In this document: positions 42,601-53,645 of the stretch, one piece after another
Numbering within the stretch: position 1 is the first letter of the stretch
How the letters are laid out: each line of letters starts with the position of its first letter
NCBI GenBank assembly: GCA_000328365.1
Contig: KB291799.1
Location: 803,605-867,604 of the forward strand
Direction of reading: 5' to 3'
From: Capitella teleta
Lineage: Eukaryota > Annelida > Polychaeta > Capitellidae
DNA length: 64,000 nucleotides
Notes under the pieces: model-generated
What the model was told of the DNA's origin: nothing
The model's database searches: none
The model's input: only the letters and a program-made list of their open reading frames with translations
Made by a program: the position numbers and the translations under genes

Positions 42601-43996
42601 TAAGTGATTTTCATTTGTACTCTGAGCAGGTAAAATGGAGTCGTTCTACTCATCCACATAACGATGTACTCAGTGACATTCAATAGGCATCAGAAATTTA
42701 GTTTAGCACTTTGAAGACCAACACAAGAGAAAAATAAATAAATTTCAGGCCTCGCTTCGGGAACAGAACATAATTATTATGGCCATCTGCGGCTTCAAAA
42801 AGCTATTCCAATCCCTAGGGGCTTAGGGTGGGGTTTTATGTACAATAATAATATTAAAAAAAAGTTGTTTGTTTTAAAGCACTGGCCATTCCATTGCAAT
42901 ATTGAACCAATCAGCGAATTTGCTCAATTACAACTTTAGTATACTTGTAACACACACTAAGTATAGCGCTATACGAAGAACACCGGACAACACTGGACAA
43001 CACATTGGCACATTTAATAATTAGCAAAAATACTCAATTATTGTGGTGGGTTTTTTTTCCGGTTTTTATTGTTAAATTGAGCGGGAATCATTCGACTCAA
43101 ATGTCTTGCGACAAGTTGTTTAATAACTCATGATATTAATGATCTATAATCATTTTCCAATTCGTGGCGGCAATGTCGAAACGTCTGTGTTGATCCGTTA
43201 CCATATTATAGCAAACCTTTTGGCGCGAATCGCCTTTCGGCAAATAATGTGAACCAAATCGATTTGGCGGGAGAAATAGAACCTCTGAATATGCGTCTCA
43301 TAATGTAACCACGAAAATGGAATTCGCGAATTTGACGTTGTATCGGGCATTAAGGATTGATAATGATTAACTCATTGCCCGGTTTATGAGCGAAATCCCA
43401 CTAATAACGTTAGAATATGATATAAGTAATTAATCCACCACGGAATATTAAAATGCATAATATGCACGAAGGAGGAGGAGGTGAAGAAGAGAGAGAAAAA
43501 GGAGAGAAAAAAAAGAGAGAGAGAAAAAAAACATTGGAGTAATGAAAGATCGACTTCTCTCTTTGATCTTGGCGACAGAGTGACATGGCTGAGGGTGGTT
43601 GCCCAATGACAAGTGTAGCGATTGCAAATTCGCGTGAATATTTAAACGCCTCGTTTAGCCTACTGTCGAGTCGCGTGCATTATCGATGGTCAGGTGTCAA
43701 TTTTCGGTTCGGCTTTTCGTCATTCAATGAACAATTACTCAGACTCATGAAAGTATCCATTTATTTCAATTATACATCGCTGCCTCGTTGGCTAGGTATT
43801 CAAGGCAGACAATTCACTGCGTCAACTTGATGAGGATTTCTCAAATCCTGTGCGCGATGCATTCTGGTATAGACAGGAGCAAAGTAATTAGGTCATAATG
43901 TTGAAGCGCAATTAGCAGAACTTCCGCAAAACTCCCCTTCTGCTGAATGGCGGCCAGATCGATTCTGATGTTATTCGGACGAACGTTTACGTTATC

Positions 43997-44138
<142 letters not shown>

Positions 44139-44592
44139 AACACTCGCAAAATGTGATGTTCGTGTTAGTCGTATTGCCAAAATGCATTAAAATACCTAGG
44201 CGCAATGGAATCGCGACGAAGCAGTGTGCACTGCGGCACAGAGGATAAGTTATTCTTCCTGTATGGTATTATTATAAAAGACCGCATTGGGGTTAAAGGT
44301 GTTGTTAGTAAGCAACCAGGCTTCTTATCAGTTGTTTTCATGTTGCAGCATAAATATCGACATTTCCCCCCATTTCTACATTTATTTATTTATTCTATAT
44401 ATAAAATATATATATGTCAGGTCTGAGATGTTTCAAATGACCATAAAGAATGCATGTACACACGTGCAATCATGTATTGAAATGCTATATATCCAACTTG
44501 AAATAATATGATTTATCACCAATTAGTTCCAAAGGTTTAATAAGTTAAGCATTTGCAGGATTCTGGCAGAGACCATCCGCACCAGTGACGTC

Positions 44593-47500
44593 ATGTTCTG
44601 CTTTCACTGCCCCCCTTCCTTGCATTCGGGGGCCGCTCGACTTCCTGTTCCCGGGCTGGGAGATTTCCCGCCATGTCCTTCAAATCCATGTGAGTTAACT
44701 CTCTTCGAATCATTCGATTCTTCTATACATATAATTATTCGTTTGAAGGCAAAACTATCATGATACATAGAGCTGAACTATTCAATCGATATGTATGTTT
44801 TCGCTATTCTATGTCAGACCCCGATCGCCCGTGGACCCGCCACAGGGTGTCAGGTCCGTGACGAGCCCACACTAGTAATACTGTAATGTTATTTTATCTG
44901 CGATCTGCCTCCTAGTTTTACTGCAGAAAATCCTGTCAGTCGCGAAAGTCGCGAAATTTAAACACATTCGCTAGCAGCGCAACGCTCGGATTAAAATTTC
45001 GCGGCTTTTTTGGAATCAGGTCGGCGCTGTATAAAAAATTGGAATCGGATCATTTGCAGTGGAGTTTTTAATTTTATTGAAGCGATAATTGATTAGTACG
45101 GATGTTTTGTGATGCATGCAACTGAACATTAGAAGGCTATTGGAATATTATTGTTGATGAAAGGGGATCTTTCATTATGGCCAAGCCATATGCTGTATAT
45201 ATACTATATTAATGCGGCATTTGATATACCTAATATGTTCTCTATGCATCCGGATCTCAGCGAAACATAATTATGCATGTAAATATTTATAGTATACACT
45301 ATATAGTTAGACATTAGGGTATTGAATGCGAGAGGCACATGTTTTGCGGAAAACACTGCCTCAAAACAACCCTTTGCATCTTTTTCGTTATTAATGTAAT
45401 TTTCTTTTATGTTAAGCGCATAGGAACTTTATCCTTTCATGTAATTGTACATTTTGTGCTATATAAAGGAATAAATTATTATTTAGTTATAAAATGTAAA
45501 CTGTTTTGTTCACCTTTTGAAATGACCAGGAAATATCGGAGATATTACATATATGTTGTGCGCATCACAATTTAGAAAATGCCCGTATTTATAGCATAGT
45601 TAAGCAAGACTAGTTCGGTATCAGGGTATTGAATGCGAGAGGCAAATAAATTAAACATTTTCCTTTAGCAACAAGCAAAACAAAAACGTCACGTTAATAG
45701 TTATGTCAATTCGTAATCCACGGAGATCTTTTGAGAATTTGAGACATCTACTTCGCGTGCCGTCCTCTCTGCGATTGATATATAATTTCTCTGTCGGGGC
45801 ATCTAATATAATACTTATTTCATGATGCAACGCGTGGCTTTTTCATCTTTTGTTCTATACATGTATGTATAGCATTTAGGGCCAATATTTCATATAAAGA
45901 GAGAAAACATAATCGTCGTGACTTTTTAATGCCTTTTTAAAGAATATGCGCATGCAGAATTTGAATGCGATCTGAATGGTCTGCTCTAATCTATACAGAG
46001 TGGGCCAAAAGTAGTCTGTACATGTATCTACTTCGTGTTAAAAACAAAACTCTAAAATTTGCTAAAAGGTATCAACTATATTTCAAAAATAACCACCTGG
46101 TATGGATTGACTATGTTATTCGGCGCCCATTTATGCAAGGAAATCAAGTAAAAAGTCAAATTTTGAATGATGGAGGAACATTTAAATGCAAGAGTTGAGT
46201 GATTACGAAGAGAGATAAATCAGATGAGCCCCTGAACGACCATCAAGGAATGCCATCTCTTGTATGGCGCATCAACTCTCTGCTTTGTTTTGATTTTAGG
46301 AGATAAACATTAGTGCTACTGTCACAACAATAGTACTCTCAAACAAAACAATAGTACGAGAGCGTTGCCTTAATTATGCGTTCAATGTGAAACTTATCCA
46401 TGGTCCGGGGCCCTGTTTGCCGCCAAAAGTGGAAATATTGCGGAATGATGAGTGCACTCTATTAATTGAGATCAATGATAGGAATAGCAGCATGACACGT
46501 TAGACTAACCATACAAAGTATATATTTTGCTTATCTTTGTGTGGTTTTTACACTGCATTCTGTTTTGTAACACTTTCTCCGAAATGCATAACATCATTGT
46601 AAAGCATTGAGATCTTTAACATGGAGTAGATAGACTACTTTTGGCCCACTCTACACCTGAAAACGGCGGAAAATGTAAAATATAAGCATCGCTCATTTAT
46701 ATTACATGAAACTTAAAACTAAAAAGTGAAGATGGCGAGGAGGAGGAGGAGGAGGAGGAGGGAGGAGGAGGAGGCCCTGAAGAGGGAGAGGAGAGGGAGG
46801 AGCTGCGCTGGATCAGAAACCCGAGAGGAACTTAATGAGCTTGGGCACAAAGAGGAGATGAGGACGTCGTTTGAATAGACGTCGAATCCGATCCGAAGTC
46901 AAAAGACGGCTTCTTCTTCTGGTTCTCGTTCTTCTGAGCAAGAAGATCACTGCTCTCAGTTATGTGATTACCCAAAAATGACTCCGCTACAGAAGCACAG
47001 GTTCCATACAGAGCACTGAGTGGGACCTTAATTCAATTAAGGCCTAGCCGTCTCATCTTAAGCCTCTTTTGGGCAAAGAGTTGGACATTACCGGATAATT
47101 GCTCAGCGAGGACGACAGGGGCATTAAAAATGAGATGGAAGCATGGTAATCTCATCACCGATGCCTTGAAATGATGAGCGCTGCTGGGCACAAAAAGCCC
47201 TCGCCCTGTATACCTCTTACGGCCAATTCATTAGAGAGTTGAACCATCTTATACGCATGATCTTTTCGTGCATTTTTTGTGGGCTTTCGTCAGTGTATAT
47301 CGCGTTCAATAAATTTCTATTAATTTTTGATTGCTTTTCGTGTGCAGATACTGCGTACAGTTTACACCAGGAGCTGCAAGACGACGCTTTTGCACGCAGG
47401 AAACAGAGGAGAAACCGAACGACGTTCACCCTGCAACAGGTCCGCCAACCAACGTGCATTGATGTTCTGTTTTCTGAAATGAATTTCTTCCAGTTGGAAG

Positions 47501-50491
47501 AGCTGGAGAAGGCATTCGCGCAGACGCACTACCCGGATGTGTTTACCAGGGAAGAACTGGCGATGCGAATCAACTTGACGGAAGCCAGAGTTCAGGTAAA
47601 GGGCCCTTATCCCCTTAATGCCCCCCGATGAGCGAAGGACCTTGATTTACGCCGCCGCAAGACGGAATGAAATTGGATGACGCGTCATTCGCGGCTTCTC
47701 CTGCGATCGAATCAGCGGCCATCAGCGTCGCTTAATGTTCGCATGAAGTGCTCGATTAGGGCAGCAAGACGGCGCTGTCATCGCCGGGTGACTCTTGCGT
47801 CCTGCCCGGCAACCGCAGCGGATGGCTCGCCTTTCATCGCCCCGTTTCACAGCGGACGTTGAGCTGTCAAAATTCGGCTAAATCGCCATTTGGGCCGCAA
47901 GGGGGCGCATGATGCAGGGGTCGCTGATGTGCATGCAGTTGCTATATAAGCCCCGCTCTTTGTGGCTGATGGGGCTGAAGGAAGGGGGATGTCACAAGGG
48001 AAAAGAACACAGGTGCCGCTGCAATAATAACTGTAATCACGTTTGCATAATGCGATCAACAAATGACTCAATTGAATTAGTCGGCACATCAGCTCTAATA
48101 CATTAACACACTGCCGTGCTTACTGCTGCAACAGCATAGGCAATTGGAAATTACTTCACATAATTTGATCATAAAAGCGACTAACAGCATTAGCGCATAT
48201 TAGGAAAAATAGGAAGCGCCGGCAATCGCATTTTAGGGCATTGCTGGTGCTTGGGGGTGCACGAGGGGAAGGGGAGAGGGTGTCAGGACTCGTCTGCGTC
48301 AGAAGATCAGCGGAGCATTGATGTCCGATCATGATGTCAATGCGGGGAGGGGGAATTGCACGGTTGCGGGGTTCGTTGTTGTGATCAGCTAATCACCTTA
48401 ACGAGGGATTTGCTGGCTTCATCAATTTTCCCCTTTCATCAACTTTTCAGGTGATTGGACTCATTATAATCTCGTTGGGCGAATCAAACGGTTCTTTACC
48501 GCAACAAAAGACTTTTGAGGTCGATTAAGCGATTCATGAGTAGATTTAATAGTGGGCTTACTTCGAAACATGGAACAAACAAACTCCCTAAATCGTGCCT
48601 TCTTGTCTATAAGTGGCGTATCATTGATCGGTTTCCCTGGGAAACACTCACACAAATGATATCTTCTTGTTTCGCAACAAGGGGGACTTATGTCGAGTAA
48701 TGACTCAGCGCGATTGCATTCTACGATTATCCCAATCATTAAGCCGAATTGACTTCCTTTGAAATTTGTTTGTCTCCATTTGCCTACTTAGAGTCTTGTT
48801 TTTGGCATGAACTTAATTGCATATACACGTGTATTGTGACTATCACGTGCAAATAATCATAGATATGGAGAGTAGCTTGTATAGCAACCAGATCCGACAT
48901 CGCTCATGAAAAGTGGCCCCATGGCAACCCTGTCACCCGTTCACTCGCTTATCGCAGATTCCGATTTCGGCGATCCGAAAACGTTCAAATTTCGCACAAA
49001 TAAATAAACTTTTGGTTTCGATTTTATCTCCTTCTGTATTTTTAATATTTATTTACTCACATTATAGTAAGTAGTATGAATTTTATCTATAAAGAGTGGC
49101 TCAGCTATGGGGGACACGCTATGACATTTATTTTAATTTTTGTCTACAATGGGGAGGTAGGCGATGTCCCATCTTGTTTATATACAAGCTAATCTCGATA
49201 TCTATGCCTACAATATTATAACAAGGTTGATACTTTCTATATTAATCGTTTGGGGGAAAAAAATAAGAATTTACTCAAGTGCACTCATGCCCATTTAGAA
49301 AGCGACACACCATAATGGCCGCCTCTTTACCTGGCAGGTGTGGTTCCAAAACAGGAGAGCAAAATGGCGGAAAAGCGAGCGGTTCCAGCAACAGAACAAA
49401 GATGACGCAACACCAGAACGGGCGTCAGAGATCACGGCAGAATCTGACGGCGAGCACTCAGCGGTTGATGACGACGTGCACGTGCGAGCAGGCGACCAGG
49501 TCGAACTGAAACCGGAAATCGAAATGAACACCGGTCAGAAGACGCCTCCTCAACCGGAAGCGACCGTAACTAAGGACGCTGCACAGCCAGTACAGGAGGC
49601 GACGCCGGTTGAGAATATCACATCGAGAGGTAAAGATGAGGACGACGACAAGGTTGACGTGAGGGACATTTCAGACAACCCTCCGACCTTGAAAACGGGG
49701 GGGTTGGTAGATCGCCAAAGCCCCCAGGGAAGACACCCTCTGCAGGGATCAGCTGGACTCCTCCTGTCTTCATTCCCGCCCTCCTTTGTGCCCAACCCAA
49801 CTCCTCCGTTGTACCCATCTGGATTCGGAGACCGGTTCAGATCGTCAACTGCCTTGGACATGTCAGTTCACACGATTGCATGCGATGTATCGTTATGTGA
49901 TATATGCAATTGCAGATCCAGATTCCGTGCATGTGGGATAGATTCCCTGTTTGCAGCCAGCTCTCAGGCGACCAGGCAGCGGCCGTTCCTACCCCTCCCC
50001 CCACACCTGCTCTACCCACAATTGGCTCACCACACAGCCCTGAAAAGTAAGGCAACATTACAACCGAATTAATGACGTCATATTATCCTTACGTAGGTCT
50101 GAACCTGTGTCCGTGCTGCACTCCGGGTGGTCCCCCGGGCCCCCTGCATACGATGCACGCCCCCCATGCCCCGATGCCCCCATGCACGGCGTCCCTGGCC
50201 TCTCCCCCTCCAGGTCTGAATCCCTTCCTGCCCGGGGCCATGCGAGAACAGCGCTCGTGCAGTGTGGCCGATCTGAGAAGAAAGGCGCGCGAACACGCGG
50301 AGGCGATGCTGCTCGGCGGCGGCGGCAGCCCAGCGCACTCCCCGGGGAGCACCGTAGGCCACGAGGCCCCGAAGGACCCGGAGGCCCCGTCTGTCGCCGA
50401 GAGGCTGACCAACACTGCAGCTGAGGCGCCTTCTACGACCATTGATGAGGAGGTGGAGGACGAGGAAGCAGAGGAGGACGAGGAGGCGTGA
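44593..50491 (+). CDS. DRGX: DRGX paired-class homeobox transcription factor
   Basis: This is the orthologue of vertebrate DRGX (DRG11), a nuclear factor needed for sensory neuron circuits. Exons 44593-44689, 47348-47439, 47494-47595, 49338-50046 and 50097-50491 join to 464 aa (human 263). The N-terminus [10 protein letters not shown] matches the family's MFYFHCPPQL and fixes the start. The homeodomain is at 52-111 ([44 protein letters not shown]) with Gln at position 50 and the classic intron between homeodomain residues 46 and 47; a second 54-nt intron interrupts at LQQ|LEE. The C-terminal OAR motif is [17 protein letters not shown] (~389-405). ALKSLNLCPCC aligns with human SLKGGPLCSCC. The extra length is a charged linker and a very acidic C-tail. 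A 54-nt in-frame segment (49862-49915) could be spliced out. Prop1, Alx and Arx are less likely given the N-terminus. Confidence 0.95.
44815..45045 (+). repeat. Unclassified interspersed repeat, copy 2
   Basis: It corresponds to 12820-13165: CCCCGATCGCCCGTGGACCC, GAGCCCACACTAGTAATA and GGATTAAAATTTCGCGGCTT with TTGGAATCAGGTCGG occur in the same order. It lies in DRGX intron 1. Confidence 0.6.
45998..46652 (-). mobile_element. Complete MITE with GAGTGGGCCAAAAGTAG termini
   Basis: The left end GAGTGGGCCAAAAGTAGTCT and the right end AGACTACTTTTGGCCCACTC are perfect 20-bp inverted repeats about 655 bp apart. The interior matches the copies at 5283-5770 and 51225-51545 in reverse orientation. No transposase is recognisable. 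It lies in DRGX intron 1. Confidence 0.85.
46738..46774 (+). repeat. (AGG)n purine tract
   Basis: GAGGAGGAGG-type repeat, continued by GA-rich DNA to about 46800, in DRGX intron 1. Only simple-sequence content is seen. Confidence 0.9.
48862..49201 (+). mobile_element. MITE family X copy 3, the most complete
   Basis: The left end GATATGGAGAGTAGCTTGTA and the right end, read inverted, GATATCGAGATTAGCTTGTA form long imperfect terminal inverted repeats that continue to GACATCGC on both sides. The element is ~340 bp with no coding capacity. It lies in DRGX intron 3, ~140 bp before the exon encoding the third homeodomain helix. Confidence 0.8.
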
Positions 50492-50642
50492 GAGGCACTC
50501 TGCTGGTCATTGAGTGTGCGTCGACATTTATCTATAGACACGTGTTATATGCTAGTCATCTGCAGTTGATTTTGTTGATATTTAATTGAGTTGCGCTTAA
50601 TTTGTACTTTTGTGATTGTGACGAAATACTTGTTTCAAGTCT

Positions 50643-50648
50643 AATAAA
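50643..50648 (+). terminator. Poly(A) signal of DRGX
   Basis: AATAAA lies 152 bp after the stop codon. A second AATAAA follows about 20 bp later. Confidence 0.65.
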
Positions 50649-51224
50649 CCAAAAATACCTGTAATAAAAAACGCAGATGTTTCTCTTCTTTTGCGTACAT
50701 TATACGTTCACTTTTATGTACATGTGACGTAAACCCATGGCCCACGGATTAAATTACGTGTACACACTTGGTCTGACATGCAAATATGTGCAAATATATA
50801 ATGATAAAAAATATGTGCAAATATATGGTTTGTAAGAGAAGTCGTAAACTAATTGGAAGCATATCACCCACCGGAAGTGGTTCACACCGAAATGTTCCGG
50901 AAAAAAACCCGCTAAAGTCTGATGCTTGACACGAGTGACGATGGAGGAGAGTTTATTATCAATTCTCTTGTTCCCAATGACCAGTTGCGCATATATGATC
51001 GAGATCCAGCCCCGCATGTTAGTCCAGTCATCTTAGCCCCAAATTAGGGTTGGGGACCCAGATAAAATTTAGCAGAATTTATATTTATTTTACCCGATGC
51101 AGAATTGGAAGCTGCACAACATATCCAAAATCCAAAATCCAAAAAAATCTGCGTTGCGGAAAATACCTAAACTAGGGTAAGAAACTAGGTCAAGAGCTAA
51201 GCGCACCCAACATTCGGCGATATG

Positions 51225-51545
51225 TTCACTTTTGGCGGGAAACAGGACCCTGGACAAACTTCATTGGACGCGTAGATAAGGCATATACGCATCGCTCTCG
51301 CAATATTATTTTGTTTGAGAGTGCTATTGTTGTGAGAGTAGCACTAATGTTTGTTTATTTCTTGAAATTTAAACAAAGCAGAGTTTGTATTGAAACGCCA
51401 TACAAGAGATGACATTAATTAATGCTCGTCCGGGGGCTCATTTGAACTCTCTAGGCAATCACTCACTACTCTCATTTAAATGTTCTTCCCTCAATCAAAA
51501 TTGACTTTTTATTTGATATCTCTGCCTGAATGGAATTTTGTAATG
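51225..51545 (+). mobile_element. MITE copy, GAGTGGGCCAAAAGTAG family, lacking ends
   Basis: It matches the ADH5 intron copy in orientation: TTTTGGCGGGAAACAGGACC, TTTTGTTTGAGAGTGCTATT and GAAACGCCATACAAGAGATG. It abuts the integrase-type element, so one may have inserted next to the other. Termini not seen. Confidence 0.6.
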
Positions 51546-51639
51546 ATTTATTCAATGTCATAACTACACGTATCTTACTATGTTTGATGTGAATATATAT
51601 CGAAATTACAACATATTATCTCGAAATTACGAGATAAGT

Positions 51640-52270
51640 TAATGGGATTTCATCATGGCGGCTCACATGCTGTCACAAGCTGATCTAATCACTTTTTGCT
51701 TTGAGTCTGGATTAAAACAGAGGGAATCAGATGTCTTACTGAGTGCGGGATTGAGATGAGTGAGAGGCATTTGCGGCGGCAGTTGGTCAACTTAAACCTA
51801 AGAAGAAGAGGTTACGTAGTCATTGATGAAGCGATTGAATTCATATACCATGAGCTGCAGCATTCAGGTCGACTTCATGGGTACAGATGGATGCATCAAA
51901 AATTAAAATCAGCTAATATCAGCGTGAAGAAAGAGGATGTACGAATCATTCTCAAGTTCTTAGACCCAGAGGCTGTGAAGTTTAGGTATGTTGATCTCTG
52001 AATTGAATTGCTAGTAAGCCTATAGTATTTGCTGGTATTTGATCAAATTAATGGCCCTATATCTGTATATACCATTGTGTAGTATATATAATTCCTCTCA
52101 CTCTTACCCTTAGGCGGGCGAGGCGTTTGCATCGGCGACTATACCACGCCCCTGGGCCTGACTTCATCTGGCACGTCGATGGAAATGACAAAATCAAGAG
52201 ATTTGGGTTCGCCATTCACGGCTGTATTGATGGATTCTCGAGGAAACTTATTTGGCTGAACGTATAGTCC
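51640..52270 (+). mobile_element. Fossil element with integrase-like (DDE) domain
   Basis: Two collinear blocks encode an N-terminal part (HLRRQLVNLNLRRRGYVVID, RLHGYRWMHQKL) and the start of an rve-type integrase/transposase core (FIWHVDGNDKIKRFGFAIHG, CIDGFSRKLIW), separated by ~90-130 bp. This protein type is widespread in invertebrate and fish genomes; the exact superfamily (an IS3EU- or Ginger-like DNA transposon, or another integrase-bearing element) cannot be settled here. Only the front half of the core remains; the copy is broken. Confidence 0.6.
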
Positions 52271-53189
52271 ACACATAATGACCCTGCGGTAATCGGAGGC
52301 TATTTCTACACGGCTCTGAAAGAATGCTCAGGATGTGTCGAAAAACCACACTATGTCCGCTCCCAGCCACCGTAGTTTTCATCATATAGCTCTGCCAGTA
52401 ATCTTGACATATATGCATGCAAATAACATGAACAAATGTTTGACAAATAAATGTTTTGATTAATGTTTTCCGATTATAATTTATGTTTATGAGGGAACAT
52501 AAATATGGGCTGGTGCTCTTTTTCTCGGCCTCATTTGACAATTACGTGTATGAAAATTCATTCAAAATGCTGTGAACTCATTTTCTATTGCTCTGATGCC
52601 TATAATTATGAGGAAAATTTCGGACTTTTTTTTTCCAGTGATGAATTTACTGAACAGCAAAAGAAACCTAACGCAATAAAAGCCTCAGATTGGCTCGGTC
52701 GGAAGCATCGTCTGTTCTGTTCATTTCTGTCTGTTCATTTCACAACCGATTTCAACCAAATTTAAAGATAAATCTCTATAATAATTGGAGAATCTGAAAT
52801 CTTATTTAAATTACGACCCACGTGCTCCTAGCGCCGGCTATTGTACGATGCTTCCGATCGAGTCCATCGGAGGCGTCTCTGGTGAAGAGGAGGGGTCAGG
52901 ATTGGAACTCAGAATGGGCGGCCAGCAGTGAGCTCGGCGTCAAGAAGCCGACGCCAAAGCACGTCCGCACTAATCACGCAACAACCCAATTTCCACGGTT
53001 GAGGGTGCTGTTGAAGGGAGGAAGCGGTTCCTGAGATCCTGAATCCTGAGTCTTTGCACTGGCGCAAATTTGTCACATTAGCGTCCCGTGTGCTATAGCT
53101 GCCTGATGGCGGTCGATTCCCGCATGCAACATCCCATGGCGGCTCCTCTGTTAGACGCAGCATCACATAAATCCAGGTGGCAAAACATT

Positions 53190-53370
53190 GAGGCATGGAT
53201 AAAGATCACTTCATAGACATGCAGGTTAGCTTGTACAAACAAGATAGGACATCGCTCATGAAGTGGTCTTTGCGTGTGCCCTCTTGTCATGGCAACCGAT
53301 CGGCGATCCAAAAACGCTCAACCTTTGAACAAATTAATAATCTTTTAGCAAATTTCAACTTTCTGTGCTC
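53190..53370 (+). mobile_element. MITE family X copy 4, partial
   Basis: It starts GGTTAGCTTGTACAAACAAG with GGACATCGCTCATGAAGTGG, then TCATGGCAACC and GATCGGCGATCC. The right part and half of the X-box palindrome are missing. It lies just downstream of the CHTF18 stop codon. Confidence 0.65.
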
Positions 53371-53645
53371 GCGCGTTCTTTATGTTGGCCCAAGAACTTT
53401 TCGAACAACCCTCGTATATCGGATATACCAGTAGTATACTAGTCAACACAACGGTATATAAACTAACAGGAAACGAATGACGTATGGTGAAGCGAACCTT
53501 GTTACATCTGAGTGTAATCAACAATAAACACCAGTTAACACAATAATTATGAATACATGAATGATAATTCACAAAACGGACATGTACATGGTACAGTATA
53601 CAACTTTATTAATTCCTTATTCAGCAGACATAACGAATGCATTGT

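Larger units (their letters stand above)
50492..53645. other. Spacer between convergent DRGX and CHTF18
   Basis: It contains the DRGX poly(A) signal, a MITE copy (51225-51545), a decayed integrase-type element (51640-52270) and a family X MITE (53190-53370). The remainder is AT-rich with no gene seen. Confidence 0.65.

Noticed and set aside
46736-46880. Arg/Glu-rich frame over the AGG repeat ([10 protein letters not shown])
   Set aside because: Simple-sequence translation inside a DRGX intron.
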